DNA from: GWF2-33-9 sp964500435
GTDB lineage: Bacteria; Bacteroidota; Ignavibacteria; Kapaibacteriales; UBA2268
DNA length: 64,000 bases
NCBI GenBank assembly: GCA_964500435.1
Contig: CAZCNL010000002.1
Span: 124,001 to 188,000, forward strand
Reading direction: 5' to 3'
Shown: one piece after another, positions 16,641-24,194 of the stretch
Layout of the letters: the number at the start of each line of letters is the position of its first letter
Position numbering within the stretch: position 1 is the stretch's first letter
Program-made: the position numbers and the translations under genes
Notes under the pieces: model-generated
The model's database searches: none
The model's input: the letters and a program-made list of their open reading frames with translations, nothing else
Told to the model about the DNA's origin: nothing

Positions 16641-18380
16641 TTAATTTACTCCAATTTCAATATCAACTTTTCTTTGGAATATATATTCGTCATCACTTTC
16701 CTCAATGCCTCCTGATTTTATTTTCCACAGTACACGTTCAACGGATTCCGGATGTGATTTAAAATATGGGAGGAGTTCTTTTTGCAAATATTTTGCGGTG
16801 AAATATGCTCGTAAAAGCGACAGCATTTCGTTACTCATTTTATCGCCTTGGAATATTGCTTCTGGCAATAGTTTATCTGTTAAATCATCACCAATATATT
16901 GTGCAAAATCTGAAATACCACGTGGGTCAGTAAAGCCAGTAATAGTTATAAAAATTTTGGGGTTATTGAGCAAATTGCAGTTTAAACGTGTGTTTTCGAG
17001 AAGTTCTTCTATTTTCATAACAACTTCTTGCAAATTCTCTTCGACTTCTTGCGAAAATTCATCGTATTTATCCCCAGGATTTTCAATATATTTACTTTCG
17101 AGTGTTGTACCAATTAAATTTAATTCAAAAAGCGTTTTCAAATCTGTTAAATATTCGGGTACAATTGGCTTATAATAGCCAGTTACAAAAAATGGAACCT
17201 TAAATTTCTTAAATTCGAATTTTGTGGATTTATAAGTTAATTTAATAGGAAGAGATATTTTCACGTTTGCTGTATCATTACAATGCGTTTCTATTTTATG
17301 TAAAGGAATGTAAAGTGGTAAGCAATTATTAATGTAATCAACATAATACTCTTTATTGCTTTCTAAATCGAAATGGAACTTGCCCGATGCACCGACATTC
17401 AACGAATCTATCTTCTTTAAATTATTATTATAAAGGCGAACAATACCATTAGGCGGGATCTTATTTTCCGGATCCGAAACAGTTCCTTCGAGAGTAACGT
17501 CCCCACATAACTTAAAAAAGTATAAATCTCTTTCGCCACAACCATCTTTTCTGTTTGATGCTAAAAAGAGAAAATCATTGTATATAAAAGGTCCTGTTTC
17601 GTCGAATTCGGTGTTTATAGGAAATGGTAATTTATACGAATGTCCCCAAGTATAATTCCCCATATATTCTGCCTTTATTATATCATAACCACCTGTACTA
17701 TTATGCCCCTTTGATGCAAAATATAAATTATAATTCTTATCTAAAAAAGCTGATATTTCGTTTTCTTCGGTGTTTACAGTTTTGCCCATATTTTTAGGTA
17801 AACTCCATCGTCCATCTTTTCCTTTAATTGAATAGTATAAATCAATTCCACCAACTCCGCCAGGTCGATCGGAGGAAAATACAAGTAAATTACCATCTTC
17901 CGAGATAAACGGATATGACTCGTAATTTGGCGAATTAATTTCACTAATGGAACTTGGTTCTGACCATTTTCCTTTGGTTTTAACAGCGTGAAATATATCT
18001 CTATTGCTATTTTTTTTATTTAGTGAAGTGCCCGCAAAAAAAAGTTCTGTTATATCTCCATCTTTGAAAAAGCTAATTGTACCTGAATTTTTAATTGATT
18101 TTATTGGCAAATCTTTTATTTCCACAGGAACCGTAAAACCTGTGTCTTTAATAGTTGAAGCATAAATTTTTTCTGACTTATTTTTCCCTATTGGTTTCAT
18201 CGTAAAATATAATTTCCCTTCGAAAAATGTGGGAGAAAATTCATTATATTTTGTATTGAACACACCATCCAAGTTGCCATAAGCGGAGGCTTCCTTGCCG
18301 CAAGGTTTTGGTGTCGAACAAGATAAAGCAAAAAACAAAGATATTATTCCTATTATTTTACATCCTGTGGAAAAGTTCAT
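16641..18380 (-). CDS. Lipoprotein with PD40 beta-propeller and OmpA-like C-terminal domain
   Basis: A 579-residue envelope protein from the ATG at 18380 (a TTG three codons upstream is too close to the AAGGA site). A lipoprotein signal ends in FFALSC. PD40/TolB-like propeller repeats follow (about 30-290), for example PFISEDGNLLVFSSDRPGG and LYFASKGHNSTGGYDI, then a carboxypeptidase-like Ig segment (VTLEGTVSDP), then a C-terminal OmpA-like domain. The last keeps the peptidoglycan-binding Asp in ITGFTDPRG, an Arg in LLRAYFTAKYL, and RKVDIEI at the end. The layout resembles T9SS-associated PorE/P60-type proteins, without a clear TPR part. It probably links the outer membrane to peptidoglycan. 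It is a single gene; the T9SS link is inference. Confidence 0.8.
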   Translation of the reverse strand: MNFSTGCKIIGIISLFFALSCSTPKPCGKEASAYGNLDGVFNTKYNEFSPTFFEGKLYFTMKPIGKNKSEKIYASTIKDTGFTVPVEIKDLPIKSIKNSGTISFFKDGDITELFFAGTSLNKKNSNRDIFHAVKTKGKWSEPSSISEINSPNYESYPFISEDGNLLVFSSDRPGGVGGIDLYYSIKGKDGRWSLPKNMGKTVNTEENEISAFLDKNYNLYFASKGHNSTGGYDIIKAEYMGNYTWGHSYKLPFPINTEFDETGPFIYNDFLFLASNRKDGCGERDLYFFKLCGDVTLEGTVSDPENKIPPNGIVRLYNNNLKKIDSLNVGASGKFHFDLESNKEYYVDYINNCLPLYIPLHKIETHCNDTANVKISLPIKLTYKSTKFEFKKFKVPFFVTGYYKPIVPEYLTDLKTLFELNLIGTTLESKYIENPGDKYDEFSQEVEENLQEVVMKIEELLENTRLNCNLLNNPKIFITITGFTDPRGISDFAQYIGDDLTDKLLPEAIFQGDKMSNEMLSLLRAYFTAKYLQKELLPYFKSHPESVERVLWKIKSGGIEESDDEYIFQRKVDIEIGVN

Positions 18381-18511
18381 TTTATTCAAATCCTTTTTCT
18401 TAATAATTTTGTTTTTTACATCAAAATAGATTTTTCTTTATTACATATTCGTCTAATAAAAAATAATATCTATTTAATTTTATTATCGGCTAAATATATA
18501 CAAATGTTAGA

Positions 18512-19627
18512 ATGCGAAACACTTTTATTGAAATAAATTTGAACAATTTGAAGAATAATCTTCAACAAATTGCTAAACATATCAATGGTTCTAAAATTAT
18601 GCCAATCATTAAAGCAAATGCATATGGTCACGGGATGCTTGGATTGGCAAAGAATTTGGTTCATCCGTCGATTGAAATGCTCGGTGTTGCTTATCCTTCG
18701 GAAGGCTTTGAATTACGTAATGCAGGTGAAACTCGAAAGATATTAATAATCATTCCCCCCGAAGTAGATGAAATAAGCGAAATTATCGAAAATAATTTGG
18801 ATATTACAATTGGTCATATCGAACATATTGATGAAATAAATTATGTTGCAAAACGAAGACATTCCCGAATTAAAGCACATATTTATATTAATACAGGAAT
18901 GAATCGTGATGGAATTTCTCCCGAAGAGTTTAAAAATTTTATTCAAAATTTGAATCGATACGACTCTATTGATTTTGAGGGGATTTGCACGCATCTTGTC
19001 GCTTCTGATTTTGACGATAAAACATTTGCAAATCAACAAATTAATACATTCAAAGAATTAATCAATTTTGCAAAAGAAAATGATGTAACATTCAAATACA
19101 TTCACTCTGCTAATTCAGGAGCAATTGCAACTTTACCAAATTCCCATTTTAATATCGTCCGACCTGGAATTGCATTGCACGGACTTATGCCTCGTGAAGA
19201 TTATGCTAGTTTGCTTGATTTGAAGCCAACTTTATCATTAAAAACGCATATTAAAAAAGTTCATTCGATAAAAAAGAACGATACGGTTGGTTATAGTTTT
19301 AAATATATCGCCAAAAACTCAACAAAAGTCGCTGTTATACCAATCGGTTATGGCGATGGCATTAGTTGTAATTTAACAAATAAAGCACAATGTTTAATTA
19401 GAGGCAAAAGATATAATTTAATTGGCTCAATTTGTATGGACCAAATGTTTATTGACATTAAAAATGATAATATTCATCAAGGTGAACAAGTTGTAATAAT
19501 TGGAAAGCAAGGAGCAGACGAGATTTCTGTTTACGAGATTGCAAAACAAGCCAATACAATTCCTTATGAAATTACAACATCAATTTTAAAGCGTGTCCCA
19601 AGAATATTCGTGGAAAATAATGTTTAA
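18512..19627 (+). CDS. alr: Alanine racemase
   Basis: A PLP enzyme that interconverts L- and D-alanine for peptidoglycan synthesis. It has 371 residues, the normal length. The PLP lysine is K34 in PIIKANAYGHG, and the C-terminal barrel has the second-base tyrosine region VGYSFKY and the conserved GSICMDQMFIDI. It is a plain alr, not fused to murF as in many Bacteroidia. It is the first gene of an operon with scpA and scpB: its stop overlaps the scpA start by 8 bases. Confidence 0.96.
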   Translation: MRNTFIEINLNNLKNNLQQIAKHINGSKIMPIIKANAYGHGMLGLAKNLVHPSIEMLGVAYPSEGFELRNAGETRKILIIIPPEVDEISEIIENNLDITIGHIEHIDEINYVAKRRHSRIKAHIYINTGMNRDGISPEEFKNFIQNLNRYDSIDFEGICTHLVASDFDDKTFANQQINTFKELINFAKENDVTFKYIHSANSGAIATLPNSHFNIVRPGIALHGLMPREDYASLLDLKPTLSLKTHIKKVHSIKKNDTVGYSFKYIAKNSTKVAVIPIGYGDGISCNLTNKAQCLIRGKRYNLIGSICMDQMFIDIKNDNIHQGEQVVIIGKQGADEISVYEIAKQANTIPYEITTSILKRVPRIFVENNV

Positions 19628-20348
19628 AATAAAGCTTAAAGATTTCGAAGGTCCATTTGACTTACTTTTATATTTCATAAAACGTGATGAACTCGATATT
19701 TATAATATTCCAATTGCTCAAATAGCAAATGAATTTTTGGAATACGTTAAAATTATGCAAATTTTAGATATTGAAATAGCAAGCGAATTCATCGTAATGG
19801 CATCTACTTTGCTTCAAATAAAAGCACAAATGCTTTTAAGGCAAGACGAAAATAGCGATGAGCAAGCAATGGACGAAAATGACCCACGCAAACCTCTCGT
19901 TGAGCAATTAATTGAATATAAAAAATACAAAGAAGCCGCAAAAGCATTGTCTGAATTTGTCGAAACTAATAAATATCATTATTATAGACAATTATATGAT
20001 GCTGAACTTTCCAATTTCAATAAAAGCAACGATTTCAAAAATGCCAATGTTTTCAATCTTTTAAATGCTTTGCAAATTGTCTTAAAACGCCGTGCTATAA
20101 ATGATGTTTATACACATCAAGTCCAACTTTTTCCTATTTCAATCGAAGAAAAGAAAGAAGAAATATTAACATTGTTAAAACGTAAATCAAGATTGCATTT
20201 TTTAAAATACATCGAAGATTACACAAAAATCGAAATAATTGTGTCTTTTCTTGCTATTTTGGAAATGTCAAGAACTAATATAATTCAATTGTTCCAGGAA
20301 GAAGAATTTTCGGATATAATTATCACAATGAACATTAATTTAAATTAA
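19620..20348 (+). CDS. scpA: Segregation and condensation protein A
   Basis: The kleisin subunit that bridges SMC heads in the bacterial condensin. From the ATG at 19620 the product is 242 residues and begins MFKIKLKDFEGPFDLLLYFI, the typical ScpA start; an upstream in-frame codon would add nine residues inside alr. The N-terminal signature GPFDLLL...IKRDELDIYNIPIAQI and the C-terminal winged-helix part (SFLAILEMSRTNIIQLFQEEEFSDI) are both clear. It overlaps alr by 8 bases and is followed after 9 bases by scpB, so the kleisin and its partner are made together. smc is not in the window. Confidence 0.95.
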   Translation: MFKIKLKDFEGPFDLLLYFIKRDELDIYNIPIAQIANEFLEYVKIMQILDIEIASEFIVMASTLLQIKAQMLLRQDENSDEQAMDENDPRKPLVEQLIEYKKYKEAAKALSEFVETNKYHYYRQLYDAELSNFNKSNDFKNANVFNLLNALQIVLKRRAINDVYTHQVQLFPISIEEKKEEILTLLKRKSRLHFLKYIEDYTKIEIIVSFLAILEMSRTNIIQLFQEEEFSDIIITMNINLN

Positions 20349-20357
20349 AAGAAAATT

Positions 20358-21137
20358 ATGGAAAATAATAAATTTAGCGCACTATCAAAAGAAGATAAAA
20401 AATCAATTATTGAAGCTTTAATTTTTGCAAGTGATGAACCAATTAATTTTGAAACCTTGATAAAAGTTTTATATTTTGAAAATTCCAATACACAAGCAAA
20501 AACAAATACACCGAAAGATGATAAAACATTGCAAAATGAATTATTAAAAGATATTGAAATAAAAAATGAAATAGAAAAAATAATTGAAGAAATAAATATA
20601 GATTTGCTAAATAGTAATCGACCATACCAAATAGTAGAGTTTGGTGGTGGCTGGCAATTTGCAACAAGGAAAGAATACGGACGGTTCGTCAATCAATTCT
20701 TTAAAACAAAGTTCAATCGCCGCCTTTCAAATGCCGCATTAGAAGTATTGGCAATTATTGCATACAAACAACCCGTTACGAAAGCAGAAATCGAACAAAT
20801 TCGTGGTGTTAATTCTAATGAAGTAGTTAACTCTTTATTGGAAAAATCTTTTATTAAAATTGCCGGTCGAAAAAACGTTTTAGGTCGTCCGTTGATGTTT
20901 GAAGTTACAAATGAGTTTTTACGTACATTTGGATTGAAATCACTCGATGATTTGCCCAAGATTAAAGAATTCGAAGATTTGGTTATGCAAGAATTTGCTC
21001 AAAAAGATAATGAACTTTATACTTTTGATGTTTCTGATGCAGAAATCGAAGAAATTAAAGCGGACGAAGAAGTAATTTCAATCGAATCGCTTGATGAAAT
21101 TAATCAAACAGACATACTTAATAGTTCATTGAATTAA
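20358..21137 (+). CDS. scpB: Segregation and condensation protein B
   Basis: The dimeric winged-helix partner of ScpA in the SMC-ScpAB complex. It has 259 residues, slightly longer than usual because of a charged insert (about 45-75) between the two winged helices. The conserved core is NAALEVLAIIAYKQPVTKAEIEQIRGVNS and the GRPLMFEVTNEFLRTFGL motif. An acidic tail (about 215-259) extends past the family core. The last 20 bases overlap, tail to tail, the end of the glycosyltransferase gene on the opposite strand. Confidence 0.95.
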   Translation: MENNKFSALSKEDKKSIIEALIFASDEPINFETLIKVLYFENSNTQAKTNTPKDDKTLQNELLKDIEIKNEIEKIIEEINIDLLNSNRPYQIVEFGGGWQFATRKEYGRFVNQFFKTKFNRRLSNAALEVLAIIAYKQPVTKAEIEQIRGVNSNEVVNSLLEKSFIKIAGRKNVLGRPLMFEVTNEFLRTFGLKSLDDLPKIKEFEDLVMQEFAQKDNELYTFDVSDAEIEEIKADEEVISIESLDEINQTDILNSSLN

Positions 21138-22182
21138 TCAAATCAATTGTTTTATCCAACACTTCTTCGACTGGTATTGTTGTCAGTGGTTTATCCGTAA
21201 TTATTGCACGATACGTTGTTGAATAAGGTGTCCAAGGTATTCGCTTTGGTGGGTCCTCGCTGACTGTATAAAGAGCGACGCACGGAATCGAAAAAGCATC
21301 ACAAAAATGAACAACAGAAGTATCTGGTGTAAGCATAAAATCACATGTTCTTATTAAAGCAACAAATTCGAGTAATGAACGAGTAATTGGTGCTGCTTGT
21401 GCTCCCGTTGCAGTGCAAATATACTCTTGTTGTTCTTGCAACTCTTTTGTTGAAAATACCATAATTTCGATTTCTGGATAGATTTTCGAGAGTTCGTTAA
21501 TATATGCTATGTAGTTTTCAACACCCCAATTTTTTGCTTCCGTAGAACCAGAAATATTTATTCCAAATCTTTTTTGAAAATTATTTTTTTTACTAATACT
21601 TTTTTGTACATCAAGTTTTCCAAAAATACTTTCATCAATTGATATTTTAATATTTTGATTTTCAGTTCTAATACCAAAAGGTAAAAGTAAATTTAAAATT
21701 CTATCTACAATATGCACTTTAGATTGAGGTTTTAACGGAACAATATGAGAATAAATTTTGGAATTTTCTTTTTCAATACCCAATTTTGCTTTTGAGTTCA
21801 ACATTTTCAAGAACAAACTTGAAGTTTTAGAGGCATTATCGAATAAATCAATAATTAAATCAAATTTTTCTTTGTTTAATGCTTTAATCAATTTAATAGA
21901 ATTCCGAAGATTTTTATCATAGAACCAAAATTTATCACAAAATTTATTGATAAAAATTTCCGCATTTATATTTTTTTTGCCTAATAAAATATGAATTTCA
22001 GTATTTGGCAAAGATTCCCTCAAAATCTTTAAAAATGGAATAGATACTATAACATCGCCAATTCGGTCTTGTCGAAGAAGTAAGATTTTATTCAAATTTG
22101 AAAAAATCTTTTCGGATTGTGTAATTTTGAGTGGTTGATTTTTTGAAAATTCACCAAATATAAAACTTTGCAATATATTCAT
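21118..22182 (-). CDS. Glycosyltransferase family 9 (heptosyltransferase-like)
   Basis: A cytoplasmic GT-B enzyme of about 354 residues, similar to ADP-heptose:LPS heptosyltransferases that build the lipopolysaccharide core. The N-terminal fold begins LLRQDRIGDVIVSIPFLKIL, with the conserved GD-x-V/I-x-S-x-P pattern. The C-terminal nucleotide-sugar site has NISGSTEAKNW and LTPDTSVVHFCDAFSIPCVALY. I prefer the ATG at 22182 over a TTG three codons upstream; no ribosome binding site decides it. It is divergent from a GT4 gene (59 bases between starts), suggesting joint control of surface sugar synthesis. Its 3' end overlaps scpB. Confidence 0.88.
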   Translation of the reverse strand: MNILQSFIFGEFSKNQPLKITQSEKIFSNLNKILLLRQDRIGDVIVSIPFLKILRESLPNTEIHILLGKKNINAEIFINKFCDKFWFYDKNLRNSIKLIKALNKEKFDLIIDLFDNASKTSSLFLKMLNSKAKLGIEKENSKIYSHIVPLKPQSKVHIVDRILNLLLPFGIRTENQNIKISIDESIFGKLDVQKSISKKNNFQKRFGINISGSTEAKNWGVENYIAYINELSKIYPEIEIMVFSTKELQEQQEYICTATGAQAAPITRSLLEFVALIRTCDFMLTPDTSVVHFCDAFSIPCVALYTVSEDPPKRIPWTPYSTTYRAIITDKPLTTIPVEEVLDKTIDLINSMNY

Positions 22183-22240
22183 TAATTTCAATAGTTATAA
22201 TAAATTTGAAAAAATAATTAATGCAAATTAATAAAAAGAG

Positions 22241-23338
22241 ATGATGAACCCGAAGATATTATTTTTATCTATGTCCGATGGATTTGGTGGCTTGGAACTT
22301 CAAATGGCACAAAGAACCAAAGAAGCTAATAAACGATTTGGCTTTGGTCTTTTTATTACAAAAATTAATTCAAAAATTTCAAATTATTGCAAAGAAAATT
22401 CAATTCCAAATATTGATTTAAACCAAACACTCCCATATGTTCCCTTAATTTTAGCTTATAAAATTTCAAAAATAATCGCTAAATATCAAATAAATAAAAT
22501 TGTTTGCAGCAAATCAAATGAACTAAGCATTGCCATTTTAGCTCGGAAATTTGCAAAAATTAAGCCTCAAATTTATTTTTATCAACAAATGCAAAATGGA
22601 ATTATAAAAAAAGATGTATTCCATAATTGGGTTTATAAAAATACAGATGGAGCAATCGTTATTGCTGAATTTATGAAAAAGCAATTAGCAGAAACAACAA
22701 TTATCCCCGAAAATAAAATAGAATTTGTTTATATCGGAATTGAACTTGAAAAATATAATCCACTAAATTTTAATAAAGTTGAATTAAGAAAAAAATTAAA
22801 CATACCACCCGATTCTTTTGTCGTAATTAATATTGCCAGAATGGACTCATTAAAAGACCAGGGCACCTTGATTAAGGCATTCGCAGATGCTAATATTCCA
22901 GATTCGCTTTTGCTTTTAGTTGGAGAAGGTGAGCATAAAAATATATTTCAAGAATTAGTAACGAAATTGGGATTAAGTGATAAAGTTAGATTTTTGGGCT
23001 TTCGCAAAGATTTGCCGGAATTATTAAACGCAAGCGATTTATTTGTTTTACCAACTTTATCTGAAACTTTAGGAATTGTATTGCTCGAGGCAATGGCTTC
23101 CAGATTGCCCGTCATTGGTACAAATAGCGGTGGTGTTCCTGAATTAATTCAAAATGGACAAAATGGCTTTTTGTTCGAACCAAAAGATAATGAAACATTA
23201 AAAGAACTAATTATAAAAATTTATAAAGATAAATACACAACTCAGCAAATGGCAGAAAATGCCTTTAAATTTGTTCAAAAAGAATTCGACTATAAAACAC
23301 AAACGGATAAATTTTTTGACTTTTTACTCCGTAACTAA
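22241..23338 (+). CDS. Glycosyltransferase family 4
   Basis: A retaining GT-B glycosyltransferase of 365 residues. The N-terminal half has the GGLELQMAQ motif of the acceptor side, and the C-terminal half holds the donor site: NIARMDSLKDQGTLIKAF, LLVGEGEH, ASDLFVLPTLSETLGIVLLEAMASRLPVIG and GGVPELI. The conserved E-x7-E motif is in that stretch (SETLGIVLLE). It probably adds a sugar to LPS or exopolysaccharide together with the divergent GT9 enzyme; donor and acceptor are unknown. Two ATGs lie in tandem (22241 and 22244) after AAGAG. Confidence 0.9.
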   Translation: MMNPKILFLSMSDGFGGLELQMAQRTKEANKRFGFGLFITKINSKISNYCKENSIPNIDLNQTLPYVPLILAYKISKIIAKYQINKIVCSKSNELSIAILARKFAKIKPQIYFYQQMQNGIIKKDVFHNWVYKNTDGAIVIAEFMKKQLAETTIIPENKIEFVYIGIELEKYNPLNFNKVELRKKLNIPPDSFVVINIARMDSLKDQGTLIKAFADANIPDSLLLLVGEGEHKNIFQELVTKLGLSDKVRFLGFRKDLPELLNASDLFVLPTLSETLGIVLLEAMASRLPVIGTNSGGVPELIQNGQNGFLFEPKDNETLKELIIKIYKDKYTTQQMAENAFKFVQKEFDYKTQTDKFFDFLLRN

Positions 23339-23400
23339 ACTTAATAATCAATCTTTGATAATATTAATCGTCAATAGTAAAATATAAAATCATTAAGCAA

Positions 23401-24003
23401 ATGATTCATAAGGTAGCAAAAACTGATGTTGAAATAAACGAAATAATAGCCAAAAGATGGAGTACACGCTCTTTTGATGCGAATAAGAAAGTTTCGAAAA
23501 CTGACATATTATCTTTAATTGAAGCAGCTCGATGGGCACCTTCATCTATGAACGCTCAACCTTGGCGAATAATTGTATGGGATAAATTTGAAGATAAGAT
23601 TTCTTATGATAAAGCTTTCAGTTGCGTAAATGAATGGAATCAAAAATGGGCTAAAAATGCTCCCGTATTAATTGGTATTTTTGCGGCTGATTATTTTGAT
23701 GGAAAAGATGAATTAAATTTATGGTCAAAGTATGATTGCGGTGCAGCAGCGATGAATATATTGCTACAAGCAACTTCATTGGGACTTGCAACGCATCCAA
23801 TTGGCGGATTTAATGCTGATAAATTGAAACAAACTTTTGCAATTCCTAGTGGTTTTACTCCTGTTTCAATCCTTGTAATAGGTTACCAAGCAAGCGAAGA
23901 ACAATTAGAAGAACCATATAAAGAAAGAGAATTAGCCGCAAGAGTGCGTAATGATATTAATAAAAATTTCTTTTTAAATAATTGGGGAAATCCAATTAAA
24001 TAA
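23401..24003 (+). CDS. Nitroreductase-family FMN oxidoreductase
   Basis: A 200-residue FMN-dependent NAD(P)H oxidoreductase. The family start IAKRWSTRSFD, the FMN-binding ARWAPSSMNAQPWRIIVW, and the late GVDCGAAA-like segment YDCGAAAMNILLQATSLGLATHPIGG with IGYQASE are all present. Such enzymes reduce nitroaromatics, quinones or flavins; the physiological substrate is unknown. tRNA-Thr begins 12 bases after its stop with no promoter of its own in view, so the two are probably cotranscribed. Confidence 0.92.
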   Translation: MIHKVAKTDVEINEIIAKRWSTRSFDANKKVSKTDILSLIEAARWAPSSMNAQPWRIIVWDKFEDKISYDKAFSCVNEWNQKWAKNAPVLIGIFAADYFDGKDELNLWSKYDCGAAAMNILLQATSLGLATHPIGGFNADKLKQTFAIPSGFTPVSILVIGYQASEEQLEEPYKERELAARVRNDINKNFFLNNWGNPIK

Positions 24004-24015
24004 AATAAAAATTAT

Positions 24016-24088
24016 GCCATCGTAGCTCAGTTGGTAGAGCAGCTCATTCGTAATGAGCAGGTCAGGGGTTCAAGTCCCCTCGCTGGCT
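24016..24088 (+). tRNA. tRNA-Thr (CGT) with a mismatch in the acceptor stem
   Basis: A 73-base cloverleaf. The acceptor stem GCCATCG/CGCTGGC has a U5-C68 mismatch, the D arm is GCTC/GAGC, and the anticodon stem GCTCA/TGAGC encloses TTCGTAA, giving anticodon CGT. The T arm is AGGGG-TTCAAGT-CCCCT, the discriminator is T, and CCA is not encoded. It reads ACG codons. Confidence 0.95.
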
Positions 24089-24194
24089 CAAAAAAAATTT
24101 ACACTCGACTTGTAAAGTTGCAAGTTTATTTTTATTATAATTTCTAATAACTCAGCACCATACATTCTTTGGATAAATTATCTTCTCGCATTTT

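Noticed and set aside
24089..24130. Terminator after tRNA-Thr (ACTTG/CAAGT)
   Set aside because: Only five bases pair and the T run is interrupted, so I do not call it.
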